A DNA stretch of 64,000 bases from Streptomyces sp. NBC_01231 (GCA_035999765.1 CP108521.1:9486001-9550000), one strand, 5' to 3'. Counted from the first letter of the stretch, positions 33,485-42,502 are shown. Made by a program: numbers and translations. Notes: generated from the sequence alone by a model not told the origin.

Positions 33485-33952
33485 ATGGACAAGGAACAAG
33501 TGGTCGCGGACCTGCACATCCGGTGGGTGTTCGGCTGGGAGCGCAACGAGGGGGACGCGCCGTTCGAGTTCCGGCGCATCTTCGACGAGTTCTACGACTT
33601 CAGCTCTCCGGACGTCCGCCTCTACGACGACTTCGACCCCGAGCAGCGGATGGCGACGACAGCCGCCGGGTACGGCTCGATCTGGGAGCCCACCTTTCAC
33701 CTGATGGGTTCCGCGCATCATGCAGTCGATGACGGCCCGCACGTCGTCGCCGGCCACGATCTGGCCGCGTCCACTCTGACGTTCGTAGCGCGGATCACCA
33801 TGCCCGACGTCACCACGGACATTCGCACCACGACCTCGCTGGTCTGGCGCCGAACGCCGGACGGCTGGCGGATCGTCCGCGAACACAACTCGACCAAGGT
33901 TCTGCCCGCCGGGGCCCTGGCCGGGGTGCTGTCGGCGCAGGAGGCTCCCTGA
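33485..33952 (+). CDS. SnoaL-like (NTF2-fold) protein
   Basis: 155 residues. Cone-shaped NTF2-like pattern: an N-terminal helix pair (VVADLHIRWVFGWERNEG), then strands ending in TTSLVWRRTPDGWRIVREHNS, typical of SnoaL-like/DUF4440 proteins. No catalytic pair can be assigned. Members may be ketosteroid-isomerase-like enzymes or ligand-binding proteins. It stands alone, followed by a strong hairpin terminator. Confidence 0.75.
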   Translation: MDKEQVVADLHIRWVFGWERNEGDAPFEFRRIFDEFYDFSSPDVRLYDDFDPEQRMATTAAGYGSIWEPTFHLMGSAHHAVDDGPHVVAGHDLAASTLTFVARITMPDVTTDIRTTTSLVWRRTPDGWRIVREHNSTKVLPAGALAGVLSAQEAP

Positions 33953-33978
33953 CCCCGTGCGCCGGTTCGGGCACAGTC

Positions 33979-34002
33979 AGGCGGCCGCTGCGGCGGCCGC
34001 CT
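33979..34002. terminator. hairpin terminator
   Basis: A perfect 10-bp stem AGGCGGCCGC/GCGGCCGCCT with a 4-nt loop, 27 bp after the SnoaL-like gene. The remaining 210 bp up to 34214 show nothing I can assign. Confidence 0.75.
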
Positions 34003-34214
34003 CGGCCTCACCGGTCACGCTGAACTGTTCGCGTCTGACTCTCGCGCGATTGCCGCTGTCTCCTGTCACCAGCAGCCCTGCCGCCTGGGCGGTGGCCCGG
34101 AGCCGTGGCCGGCTCTCCTTCGATGTCGCATGGCGCCGAGAACGCCTCGCCAGGCACCCTGATGACCGGTCTGGCCAAGGCCGGAAGGCAGGCCGACCGG
34201 TAACCGCCTCGGGC

Positions 34215-35300
34215 TCATTCGACCACCGCGGCCCGTACGCACAGCACGTCCGGCAGGTGCGACGCCAACTGCCGCCAGCTGTCGCCGTCGTCGGCCGACG
34301 CGAACACCTCGCCGTTGCGGTTGCCGAAGTACACGCCGGCGGGGTCGGCGTCGTCCGTGCACAGGGCGTCCCGCAGCACCGTGCCGTAGTGGTCCTCCTG
34401 GGGCAGGCCCGCCGTCAGCGGCTCCCAGCTCCGGCCCGCGTCCGCGGTCCGGAAGACCCGGCAGCGGCGGTCGGCCGGCACCCGGTCCGCGTCGGCGTTG
34501 ATCGGGAACACGTACGCCGTGTCGCCACGGTGGGGGTGTGCCGCCGCCGCGAAGCCGAACGTGGACGGCAGGCCCTCGCCGATGTCCGTCCATTGCGCGC
34601 CCGCGTCATCGCTGCGATACACGCCCCAGTGGTTCTGCAGGTACAGCCGGTCCGGGTTCACCGCGTCCCTGGCGACCTTGTGCACGCACTGGCCGAACTC
34701 CGGGTTCGGATCCGGCAGGAACACCGCGGAGACACCGGAGTTGGACGGCTCCCAGCTCGCGCCACCGTCCTTTGTACGGAAGACCCCGGCCGTCGACACG
34801 GCCACCGTCACCGCGCGCGGATCCCGTCTGTCGGTGAGCACGGTGTGCAGGCCCTCTCCGCCGCCGCCCGGCACCCACTTGGACCGGGTGGGGTGCTCCC
34901 ACAGGGGGCGGACCAGCTCGAAGCTCTCGCCGCGGTCCTCGGAGCGGTACAGCGCGGCCGGTTCCGTGCCCGCGTACACCACGTCCGGCTCCGCGGCCGC
35001 CGGGTGAAGTTGCCAGACACGCTCCAGCGAGGCCTTCGTGTCCTGCGGAAACCTGACGGCGGGCTGTGCCGGTTCCGTCCAGGTCCGGCCCAGGTCGTCG
35101 GAGTGGAACACCGAGGGGCCCCAGTGCGCGCTGTCCCCGCCGGCGAGCAGCCGCGGGCGGTCTCCCCGGGTGTCGATGGCGACCGAGTACACCGCCTGCG
35201 CGTTGAAGTAGGGGCTTTCGTCGAACTCCCAGGCGCCGTCCCGCCTGCGCCCGATGAACAGGCCTTTGCGTGTGCCCACGGCGAGCAGTACTTCGGTCAT
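34215..35300 (-). CDS. BNR/WD40-type repeat protein (sialidase-like propeller)
   Basis: 361 residues with repeated Asp-box-like turns of beta-propellers: SDDLGRTWTEP, SEDRGESFELV, TKDGGASWEPS, SDDAGAQWTDI, TADAGRSWEPL, SADDGDSWRQL. These six or seven boxes imply a complete propeller. No signal peptide or sialidase Arg triad is evident, so it is more likely an uncharacterised cytoplasmic propeller than a sialidase. The ATG at 35300 has GGAGGTGATC just upstream, an excellent ribosome binding site. Confidence 0.82.
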   Translation of the reverse strand: MTEVLLAVGTRKGLFIGRRRDGAWEFDESPYFNAQAVYSVAIDTRGDRPRLLAGGDSAHWGPSVFHSDDLGRTWTEPAQPAVRFPQDTKASLERVWQLHPAAAEPDVVYAGTEPAALYRSEDRGESFELVRPLWEHPTRSKWVPGGGGEGLHTVLTDRRDPRAVTVAVSTAGVFRTKDGGASWEPSNSGVSAVFLPDPNPEFGQCVHKVARDAVNPDRLYLQNHWGVYRSDDAGAQWTDIGEGLPSTFGFAAAAHPHRGDTAYVFPINADADRVPADRRCRVFRTADAGRSWEPLTAGLPQEDHYGTVLRDALCTDDADPAGVYFGNRNGEVFASADDGDSWRQLASHLPDVLCVRAAVVE

Positions 35301-35571
35301 GCCGATCACCTCCGCGACGTCTTTGTCCCAGACACCCGCCAGTTTGCACCCCACCACTGACAGTCACCCCTCGGAAACGCTTCACCGCAGGTCAGCGCGG
35401 CGATGACAGCCCGGCGAGGCGGCTTGTGGGCCCCTTCGCGGAAGGTGCCGCGGGAGAAAGAGGAGGCGTGCGGCCGTCGAATCGGGAAACCCGCCGTGAG
35501 CATCCAGGACGCGGCTCCCGTATGGGAGGGCGGTCCGGCATGTTCGTGCGCTCTTGAGGAGGATGCCTGCG
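35301..35571. other. divergent promoter region
   Basis: 270 bp between the propeller gene and the Rv1733c-like gene. An 11-codon frame (ATG at 35524) ends in TGA inside the AGGAGG ribosome binding site of the downstream gene. It could couple translation, but this may be accidental. Nothing else is recognised. Confidence 0.35.
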
Positions 35572-36156
35572 ATGGCGTTCCGTGGTCCGAAGGTGTGGCT
35601 GTGGCGCTGGCGGCGCAATCCGCTCAAGCGCCGTGCCGACGCGGTGGAGGCGTGGGTCGTGCTCGGCGCCTGGGCGCTCACCGTTCTCGCCGGTGTGCTC
35701 GCCGGTCTGGGTGTCGCCCGGACCGTCGAGCACGGCTTGGCCCGGGAACGTGTCGAGTGGCGTCCTGTCGTGGCGCACCTCACCGAACAGGCACCGGGAA
35801 CGGCGGCCTCGCACTCCAGGGCGTCCAGCGGCGAGCAGGTGTGGGCCAAGGTGCGCTGGACGGTGCCGGACGGCTCCGCGCACACCGGACAGGCCCGCGT
35901 CGACCCCGGCAGTGCCTACGGGACCCCGGTCACCGTCTGGACGGATCCGCAGGGGCGGCTGGTGACGAAGCCCGCCAGCGTCGCCGAGGCCCGGCTGCGG
36001 GCCGCCATGATCGGCGGCCTGCTGGGGGTCGGTGCCGGGGTCGTGCCCTTCGTCGGCGGACGAGTGCTGTGCGGTCGCATGGAACGCCGCCGCATGGACC
36101 AGTGGGACGCCGAGTGGGCCCGGTTCGGCCCTTTGTGGGGGCGAACGACGGGCTGA
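35572..36156 (+). CDS. Rv1733c-like membrane protein
   Basis: 194 residues. A basic Trp-rich N-terminus (WLWRWRRNPLKRRAD), one membrane segment (AWVVLGAWALTVLAGVLAGL), an extracytoplasmic domain of about 95 residues (VWAKVRWTVPDGSAHTGQAR, then TPVTVWTDPQGRLV) and a second membrane segment (AAMIGGLLGVGAGVVPFV) match the mycobacterial Rv1733c family. Function is unknown. I prefer the ATG at 35572, nine bases after GAGGAGG; the ATG at 35563 is too close to that site. Confidence 0.78.
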   Translation: MAFRGPKVWLWRWRRNPLKRRADAVEAWVVLGAWALTVLAGVLAGLGVARTVEHGLARERVEWRPVVAHLTEQAPGTAASHSRASSGEQVWAKVRWTVPDGSAHTGQARVDPGSAYGTPVTVWTDPQGRLVTKPASVAEARLRAAMIGGLLGVGAGVVPFVGGRVLCGRMERRRMDQWDAEWARFGPLWGRTTG

Positions 36157-36278
36157 GCGCGGGGAGGCCGCGGGGGGCGTGCTCGTGACCTTGCCCGGCG
36201 TCCGCGTGTCCGTGGTCCCGTCGACGTCCGAGCGACAGGGCACGACGCTGCACAGCACGGCTCGAGTCGGCACACAAT

Positions 36279-36308
36279 GGCTCGGCTCGGCTCGGCTCGG
36301 CTCGGCTC
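36279..36308. repeat. six-copy GGCTC pentanucleotide array
   Basis: GGCTC is repeated six times without interruption between two convergent genes. The surrounding 180 bp (36157-36336) hold no other feature I can name. Confidence 0.9.
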
Positions 36309-36336
36309 GACACGGCACCGCACGACACGGCCACGG

Positions 36337-38454
36337 CTAGGTACGGCTCCCCGCTGCCTCCTGGCCCGCCAGCGCCTCCCGGCACAGCCGCAGCAGCCGC
36401 TCGTCCTTCGGGACGTCGTGGCTGCCGTGGCCCCCCGGCCTCGCCAAATGGCGTCGTCGGGAGGACAGTTCGGCCGTCAGCAGGTCGCTCAGCGGCGCGG
36501 CGGCCGACCCCAACTCCATCAGGCACTCGGCGATGGTGCCACGCGTGTGCGCATGTTCCTTCCAGGCCGACCGCAGCACCGGAAGGACGGGCACCGCGTC
36601 CGCGTCGATCCGCCACAGGGCGCGCGCGGCCGTCACCCGCTCCCACGGGTGAGCGGACTGAATTCCGCGGCGCAACGCGTCCGGTGCCGGACGGGCCGCC
36701 GGACCCATCCGCGCCAGCACCTCCGCGGCCGCCCGGCGACGACGGTGATCCTCTTCCTCCAACTCCCGCAGCAGGACCGGCCGTACGACGGAAGCGTCCG
36801 CCGCCACCTCCCACAACGCACCCGCCGCCGCGTTCGCGTGCTCGGTGTCGAGCAGTCGCCGCAGCACCGGTACCGCCTCCCGCGCCGCGGGCCCGAACGT
36901 GCCCAGCGCGCGGACCACGTGCCCCACGTGCGGGTCGTCCGGGCGGAGTCCGGCCGACACTGTGCCGCGCACCAGACGCATCACCTCCGGCAGGGCCTCC
37001 TGGTCCCCCAGAGCGAGTACCGCCGACAGCAGGGGTACGGCCAAGGCCCCGGCTCCGGGCGCGTCGACGGGTATCTCACCGAGCCTGCGCCGCACCACGG
37101 GCGCGAGTGCGGCGGCCGCCCCGCCGAGATGGCCGAGCGCCTGCCCCAGATCACCGGGTACGACCGGCCCCGCCAGAACCTCGGTCAGCACCGGCACCGC
37201 CCGTGGATCCCCGCTCCGGGCAAGGGTTCTGAGCGGACCGCCGAGCGCGGGCGTCCCACGACGCCACCGACGCACCCACAGGTCGGGCCGGGAGGCCACC
37301 AGCGCGGCGAGACGGTCGGCGGCGGGCGCGGCCAGGTCGAACAGATCAGTGAGGACGGACACCGCCGCGTCGCGCACCCCGCCCTCCGCCGCGCCCAGTT
37401 GGTCTCCGACCAGGGTCACGAGCCCCGTGTGGTCGCCCCGCCACTCGCGCAGCAGTCCGGCGGCCATCCACAGGGCGTTGCACCGGTCGGTCGGCTCCGG
37501 ACTGGTCAACTGCCCGTCGAGGAGGGCGGTCCGGTCGGCCACCCGGTCGTCCAGCGCGGCGTGGACGGAGCGCAGCAGCTGCGAGCCCTCCTCGTCCGAC
37601 GGCCACAGCCGCCACAGGCGGCCGACGAGCGTGTCCGTGCCGGGGCTTCCACCCTCCGCCGGCCATGTGCTCCGCCGCGCGGACCGCTCCCTGAGCAGCC
37701 GCACCGCGAGAGGCACCGGGTCGGCCGGGGCCCGGCCGGGTGCGCAGCCCATGAGCTGACCCAACGCCGCGAGCCTTAGCCCCGGCCCGCACGGCGGCGC
37801 GCTCTGCGCCATCAGCAGCTCCAGCGCCCCGTCGGCGTGCGCGGGGTGCCGTCGTACGAACAGGCCGAGGCTCTCGGTGAGGGCGATCAGGACCCGGTCG
37901 TCCCGCTCCACGGTGATCCGCTCCCGCAACAGCCCCAGAACCCGATCCGGTTCGTCGAGGAACCGCACGAGTGCGCCCGCGGCCGCCCCGCGCACCGAGG
38001 CGTCGGCGTCCCCGGCCAGCCGGACGAACGCCTCCGCGCCCGCACGGATCGCGGCCCCGGCCGACCGACGGACCCCGCCAGGACCGTCCGCCCCGCCCGC
38101 GGTCCCTCCGCCGTCACGAGCACCGACACCCGAGCTCTGCTGTCCCGCGAACTCCCGCCCTGTGTCCTCCCGGTCGGCCCCGTCGCCCCCGATGCTCACC
38201 AGCAGTTCGACGATCCCGCCCCGCTCCGGCACGGCCTCGCTCCCGGCGAGCGTGAGCAGAAACGGAACGCAGGCGAGCGTCGAGTCGTACACCGTGCCCT
38301 GGTGGTGCAGCGCCCCGTACATCCGGTCCAGGGCGCCCTCCCGCTCGGTCGGGTCCGGCGAGGCCAGCCCCCGCAGCAATCCGGGCACGTCCTCCGCACT
38401 GCCGTACGCATGCCGCAGCGCGGCCCAGTCGACCTCGTCGATCCCCGTGAACAC
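36337..38454 (-). CDS. HEAT-repeat protein
   Basis: 705 residues composed almost entirely of HEAT/PBS-lyase-like helical repeats, e.g. PVLTEVLAGPVVPGDLGQAL, GAGALAVPLLSAVLALGDQE, AREAVPVLRRLLDTEHANAA and AWKEHAHTRGTIAECLMELG. There is no enzyme motif and no membrane segment. The N-terminal 110 residues (LRHAYGSAEDVPGLLRGLAS, then YGALHHQGTVYDSTLACVPF) resemble a family common in Streptomyces. It is probably a protein-interaction scaffold. Start: GTG at 38454 with GGGGAGGG upstream; earlier in-frame codons lack family-like sequence. Confidence 0.78.
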   Translation of the reverse strand: MFTGIDEVDWAALRHAYGSAEDVPGLLRGLASPDPTEREGALDRMYGALHHQGTVYDSTLACVPFLLTLAGSEAVPERGGIVELLVSIGGDGADREDTGREFAGQQSSGVGARDGGGTAGGADGPGGVRRSAGAAIRAGAEAFVRLAGDADASVRGAAAGALVRFLDEPDRVLGLLRERITVERDDRVLIALTESLGLFVRRHPAHADGALELLMAQSAPPCGPGLRLAALGQLMGCAPGRAPADPVPLAVRLLRERSARRSTWPAEGGSPGTDTLVGRLWRLWPSDEEGSQLLRSVHAALDDRVADRTALLDGQLTSPEPTDRCNALWMAAGLLREWRGDHTGLVTLVGDQLGAAEGGVRDAAVSVLTDLFDLAAPAADRLAALVASRPDLWVRRWRRGTPALGGPLRTLARSGDPRAVPVLTEVLAGPVVPGDLGQALGHLGGAAAALAPVVRRRLGEIPVDAPGAGALAVPLLSAVLALGDQEALPEVMRLVRGTVSAGLRPDDPHVGHVVRALGTFGPAAREAVPVLRRLLDTEHANAAAGALWEVAADASVVRPVLLRELEEEDHRRRRAAAEVLARMGPAARPAPDALRRGIQSAHPWERVTAARALWRIDADAVPVLPVLRSAWKEHAHTRGTIAECLMELGSAAAPLSDLLTAELSSRRRHLARPGGHGSHDVPKDERLLRLCREALAGQEAAGSRT

Positions 38455-38575
38455 GCTGTCCCTCCCCAGGCGAAGTGCCAACTGATCGTGAGTCTGCACC
38501 ACGGGACTGACAACCAAGCGGAATCGGGAGGTGACAATGCGCGAACCGACGAAAGAGGCCCCTTCGGGCAGGGAC

Positions 38576-40231
38576 TCAGTGACCGAAGGGCAGCGCACGC
38601 GCCAGGATCGCGTCCAGGTCGGCGGAGTCGGGAAGCGTGCCGAAGGCGTGCCCCCAGTCGCCGCCGAGCCGGGTCGCGCAGAACGCGTCGGCCACGGCGG
38701 GCGGGGCGTGCCGGACCAGGAGGGAGGCCTGCAGGATCAGGGCCATCCGCTCCACCAGCCGCCGTGCACCCACCTCCGAGGCCTCCGCCAACTGCCCCTT
38801 CAGCCGGGCCACCGCCGTGTCCAGCCGGGCGTCCGCACCCCGCGCCAGGGCGAGTTCGCCGAACAGGGCCTCGACGGCCCCGGACTGCCGCCGCAACGCC
38901 CGCAGCACGTCCAGCGCGTTGACGTTGCCCGAGCCCTCCCAGATCGACAGCAGGGGAGCCTCGCGGTAGTGCCGGGGCATGCCCGACTCCTCGACGTAGC
39001 CGTTGCCGCCGAGGCACTCCAGGGCCTCCGCGGTGAAGGCCGGGCCACGCTTGGTGACCCAGTACTTGCCCACGGCGGTCGCGATCCGGCGGAACGCCGC
39101 CTCACCGGCGTCCCCGCGCACCGCGCGGTCGGCCGCCCCGGCCAGCCGCAGGGTCAGCGTCGTCGCGGCCTCCGACTCCAGCGCCAGGTCGGCCAGGACG
39201 TTGCGCATCAGCGGCTGGTCGAGCAACCGCGCCCCGAACGCGCTGCGGTGGCGCACATGATGTCCGGCCTCGACGAGCGTCTTGCGCATCAGCGTGGCCG
39301 ACATCATCACGCAGTCCAGGCGCGTGCAGTTGACCATCTCGATGATCGTCTTGACGCCCTGGCCCTCGGGCCCGACCAGCCAGGCCACGGTCTGGTCGAA
39401 CTCGGGCTCGGAGGAGGCGTTGGACCGGTTGCCGAGCTTGTCCTTCAGCCGCTGGATGCGGAAGGTGTTGCGGCTGCCGTCAGGCAGCACCCGCGGCACC
39501 AGGAAGCACGAGAGACCGCCCGGGGCCTGTGCCAGCACCAGGAACACGTCGCACATCGGCGCCGACGTGAACCACTTGTGCCCGCGCAGCGTGTACACGC
39601 CGGGCTCCGCGGTGGGCGTGGCCGCCGTCGTGTTGGTCCGCACGTCCGAGCCGCCCTGCTTCTCGGTCATCCCCATGCCCGCCAGCAGACCGCGTTTCTC
39701 GGTCGGCACCCGGAGTTCCGGCTCGTAGAGGCGGCCGGTGAGCAGGGGCTCGTAGACCTTCGCGAGGTCCGGCTCCTTGCGCAGTGCAGGGATCGCCGCG
39801 TACGTCATCGACGTCGGACAGCCGTGCCCGGCGTCGGTGTGCCCCCACGCCAGTCCGCCGGCCGTACGCGCCACGTGGGCGCCGGGCCGGGCGTCCGCCC
39901 AGGGCGCGCCCGCCAGCCCCTCGGCGACGGCGGCCCGCATCAGGTGGTGCCAGCTCGGGTGGAACTCGACCTCGTCGACACGGTGGCCGTACCGGTCGTG
40001 CGTGCGCAGGACCGGCTCGTGGGAGTTGGCCTGTTCGCCCCACTCCTGTGCCTCGGCACTGCCGGCCCTGAGCCCGAGCCGCCGGATGTCCTCCTCCGCC
40101 CAGCCGGCCCCCTCCCGGCGCAGTCCCTCCAGCAGGGCGCCGTCGTCGGACGCGTCGTACGGGGCGAGGGGAGGGGGCTGGTTGGTGACGTCGTGGGTGG
40201 CGGACCGTTCCTGCGCGGGTGTCGAGACCAT
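38576..40231 (-). CDS. AidB-like acyl-CoA dehydrogenase
   Basis: 551 residues. Acyl-CoA dehydrogenase fold with the segments typical of the AidB branch: MTEKQGGSDVRTNTT, HKWFTSAPMCDVFLVLAQ, GLSCFLVPR, TRLDCVMMSA and GNGYVEESGMPRHYREAP, where the last loop is near the FAD. E. coli AidB is an FAD protein that also binds DNA and is induced by alkylation. Here the gene is divergent from a PaaX-type regulator across a 38-bp dyad, so it may belong to acyl-CoA catabolism instead. The ATG at 40231 lies eight bp from the edge of that dyad. Confidence 0.87.
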   Translation of the reverse strand: MVSTPAQERSATHDVTNQPPPLAPYDASDDGALLEGLRREGAGWAEEDIRRLGLRAGSAEAQEWGEQANSHEPVLRTHDRYGHRVDEVEFHPSWHHLMRAAVAEGLAGAPWADARPGAHVARTAGGLAWGHTDAGHGCPTSMTYAAIPALRKEPDLAKVYEPLLTGRLYEPELRVPTEKRGLLAGMGMTEKQGGSDVRTNTTAATPTAEPGVYTLRGHKWFTSAPMCDVFLVLAQAPGGLSCFLVPRVLPDGSRNTFRIQRLKDKLGNRSNASSEPEFDQTVAWLVGPEGQGVKTIIEMVNCTRLDCVMMSATLMRKTLVEAGHHVRHRSAFGARLLDQPLMRNVLADLALESEAATTLTLRLAGAADRAVRGDAGEAAFRRIATAVGKYWVTKRGPAFTAEALECLGGNGYVEESGMPRHYREAPLLSIWEGSGNVNALDVLRALRRQSGAVEALFGELALARGADARLDTAVARLKGQLAEASEVGARRLVERMALILQASLLVRHAPPAVADAFCATRLGGDWGHAFGTLPDSADLDAILARALPFGH

Positions 40232-40238
40232 GCGTCCA

Positions 40239-40276
40239 TATTGCACTCTTGCTGCGACTGTAGCAATGATGCAATA
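40239..40276. promoter_or_regulatory. 38-bp nested dyad between acyl-CoA dehydrogenase and PaaX-type genes
   Basis: TATTGCA-N3-TTGCT-N8-AGCAA-N3-TGCAATA: two inverted repeats share one centre (40257.5). The outer arms are 40239-40245 and 40270-40276, the inner arms 40249-40253 and 40262-40266. PaaX-family proteins bind widely spaced inverted repeats, so this is the probable operator controlling both divergent genes. Confidence 0.7.
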
Positions 40277-40302
40277 CGAGGACGCCCGTACAGTACGTGA
40301 CC

Positions 40303-41070
40303 ATGCGGAGGAACGTGTCGGAGCAGCCCGGTGAGGTCGACCTGCGGTCGCTGTCCGCCCGGTCGGTCGTGCTGAGCCTGCTCCTGGGCGCCCATCCACC
40401 GGAGCTTCCGGTCAAGGACCTGGTCCGTGCGGTGGAGCCCTTCGGCGTCGGGGAATCCACGCTGCGGGCCGCGCTCAGCCGGATGGTGGCCGCCGGCGAT
40501 CTGCGGCGAACGGACTCCGTGCACCGCCTCAGCGAGCGTCTGCTCGCGCGTCAGCGCCGTCAGGACGACGCCGTACACCCCTCCACGCGCGCGTGGAGGG
40601 GCGACTGGGAGATGGTGGTGGTCACCGCGACCGGCCGCGGCCCCGCGGAACGAGCCGACCTGCGCGCCCGGTTGACCGCGCTCCGGCTCGCCGAACAGCG
40701 CGAGGGCGTCTGGCTGCGCCCGGCCAACCTGCGCCGGCTGCTGCCGGACGACCTCGACGACGTGGTCCAGCGCTACGAGGCCCGTCCCGACCGACCCGCA
40801 CCGGAGCTGGCGGCGAGCCTGTGGCCCCTGGGGGCCTGGGCGGACACGGCCCGAGCCCTGCTCGACCACGTCACCCACGTCGCCCGCGCGGACCGGCCCG
40901 CCGACCGCCTCACCGCCTTCGCGGCCGTCGTACGGCATCTGCTCGCCGATCCCGTCCTGCCGCCCCCACTCCTGCCGGCGGACTGGCCGGGCACGGATCT
41001 GCGCACCGCGTACGCGGGCTACCAGGAGGAGTTGGCGGACACGGTGCCCCAGGTCGCGCGGGGTACATGA
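40303..41070 (+). CDS. PaaX family transcriptional regulator
   Basis: 255 residues. The N-terminal winged helix (SARSVVLSLLLGAHPPELPV, ESTLRAALSRMVAAGDLRRT) is followed by the PaaX central domain (WEMVVVTATGRGPAERADLR, REGVWLRPANL) and a helical C-terminus. E. coli PaaX represses phenylacetate genes and is released by phenylacetyl-CoA. Here the likely target is the divergent acyl-CoA dehydrogenase. The start is uncertain: GTG at 40297, ATG at 40303 and GTG at 40315 are in frame and none has ideal spacing. Confidence 0.87.
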   Translation: MRRNVSEQPGEVDLRSLSARSVVLSLLLGAHPPELPVKDLVRAVEPFGVGESTLRAALSRMVAAGDLRRTDSVHRLSERLLARQRRQDDAVHPSTRAWRGDWEMVVVTATGRGPAERADLRARLTALRLAEQREGVWLRPANLRRLLPDDLDDVVQRYEARPDRPAPELAASLWPLGAWADTARALLDHVTHVARADRPADRLTAFAAVVRHLLADPVLPPPLLPADWPGTDLRTAYAGYQEELADTVPQVARGT

Positions 41071-41076
41071 CGCGGC

Positions 41077-41136
41077 GGCCCCATGCCCTTCGGTACGGGG
41101 CCCCATGCCCTTCCGCACGGCGGCCCCATGCCCTTC
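41077..41136. repeat. three copies of a 15-bp element
   Basis: GGCCCCATGCCCTTC occurs at 41077-41091, 41099-41113 and 41122-41136 (spacing 22 and 23 bp), immediately after the PaaX-type gene and before the terminator. Confidence 0.85.
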
Positions 41137-41146
41137 GCGCATGACG

Positions 41147-41193
41147 AGGCGGCCGTACGAAGCGCCGTGCAGGGACGCTTCGTACGGCCGCCT
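41147..41193. terminator. bidirectional hairpin terminator
   Basis: A perfect 18-bp stem (41147-41164 with 41176-41193; arm AGGCGGCCGTACGAAGCG) and an 11-nt loop, between the convergent PaaX-type and pectate lyase genes. Confidence 0.88.
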
Positions 41194-41213
41194 CTCACCT
41201 CACCTCACGCGGA

Positions 41214-42020
41214 TCACTTGTAGGTGATGTCCGAGGTGGAGTACTTGCAGTAGGTGCCGTCCGGGTTGGAACCGTTCGTGGTCGGCTCCTTGCCCGAGTT
41301 GTTGCCGATGTACTTCTGGCACGGGACGATCTTCTTGCTGCTGTCCCCGACGATCGTGATGCCCCTCAGGGTCGCGCTGTCGCCGTAGTTGGTGTTGATG
41401 CCGACGAGCTTGCTGCCCTTGTAGGTCGCCTCGATGGTGTTGAGGTTGATCGTCCGCTTGTACTGGGTCGAGCAGTTGCCGCAGGAGCGCACGAACGTGC
41501 CGAAGTTCTTCACGGCGAAGTTCGAGATGTTGAGTGTCCCGGCGCCGTTGAACTGGAACACCTTGTCGCTGGCTTCCTTCGCGCCACCACCGGAGATGGT
41601 GTACACGTTCGAGGACGAGGAGCCGCGGAACGTGGCCGCGTCCTCGCCGACGTCCTCCCACCACACGTTCTGCAGCGTGCAGCTGGCCTTGCAGTGGATG
41701 CCGTCGGCCGCCGGGGCGCCGATGATGACGTTCTTGAGAACGGCGCCGGCCGCCAGTTCCAGGATCGGTCCCTGGTCCTCGTCCTGGTTGTCGCTGCCCA
41801 GGGCACCGCTGCCGTACAGGCGCTTCATCCCGTAGTCCTTGGTGCCGGACACCGAGATGGTGGAGGAGACCGCCTGGCTGCCGTTCGCGGTGGGCCAGGT
41901 GGCGGCGGCCGCCGGGGTGAGGGCTCCACTAGTCATGATCATGCCAACCGATAAGCCGAGAGCGGCCATCGCGCCGGTCAGTGCGCGCGTGCGGACGCGC
42001 GGACGAGATGAAGAAGTCAT
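41214..42020 (-). CDS. exported PL3 pectate lyase
   Basis: 268 residues. A Sec signal peptide ends near residue 39 (GALTPAAAA-TWP). The mature part is a short right-handed beta-helix: LELAAGAVLKNVIIGAPAAD, GIHCKASCTLQNVWWEDVGE, DAATFRG and FVRSCGNCSTQ are PL3 hallmarks, with the calcium-binding Asp-Glu cluster in WEDVGEDA. It cleaves polygalacturonate outside the cell by beta-elimination. The ATG at 42020 overlaps by 4 bp the stop codon of a lyase remnant upstream. Downstream is a strong terminator. Confidence 0.92.
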   Translation of the reverse strand: MTSSSRPRVRTRALTGAMAALGLSVGMIMTSGALTPAAAATWPTANGSQAVSSTISVSGTKDYGMKRLYGSGALGSDNQDEDQGPILELAAGAVLKNVIIGAPAADGIHCKASCTLQNVWWEDVGEDAATFRGSSSSNVYTISGGGAKEASDKVFQFNGAGTLNISNFAVKNFGTFVRSCGNCSTQYKRTINLNTIEATYKGSKLVGINTNYGDSATLRGITIVGDSSKKIVPCQKYIGNNSGKEPTTNGSNPDGTYCKYSTSDITYK

Positions 42021-42215
42021 GTCCCGATTCCTTCTTCCTGCGTGGGGGACGGTAAGGGCTTTCCGGTGCCCGCAGCGCTCGTCGCCGAGGCGGCGAGGGG
42101 CGCTGCGGGCTCGGGGGAGTAGCTGTAGGGCGGGGTGGTGAAGGTGTCGACCCGACCGACCTCGGTGGCGGCCCCACCCAGGTCGGTTCCGCGCGGGTTG
42201 GCGCATCCGTGGTGG
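42017..42215 (-). pseudogene. probable 3' remnant of a PL1-type pectate lyase
   Basis: A frame ending in TGA at 42019-42017 reads GTDLGGAATEVGRVDTFTTP, then PYSYSPEPAAPL and ATSAAGTGK. A Pro-Pro-Tyr-x-Tyr stretch followed by an Ala-rich end with AGxGK is how PL1 pectate lyases from actinomycetes end, as I recall. No catalytic part is present further upstream. The stop still overlaps the PL3 start, as expected for an old PL1-PL3 operon. The match is short, so moderate confidence only. Confidence 0.42.
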
Positions 42216-42502
42216 TCGCCGAAACCCATGGGGGAGGTCTCGGCGGCCCCGGCCGCCTGCGGTGCGGACGGGTCGGCCATCCTCGTGAGGGTGGCCACAC
42301 CGGCTACCGGGGTGGATCTTCGCGTGTGTGCACGTGGGGGACGAGTACGCATGTGGGGTGCGTTCCCTTCGGTGGTGCCTGCGGTGCCATGTCGGTCATG
42401 TACATGAATGTTGTACGTCATGTTGAACGCCGCGCGGCGCAGTGTGACCATGTGGAGCCATGGCGGCCCCGGTCGGTCACACTGCTGAACGGAACGTAGA
42501 GG

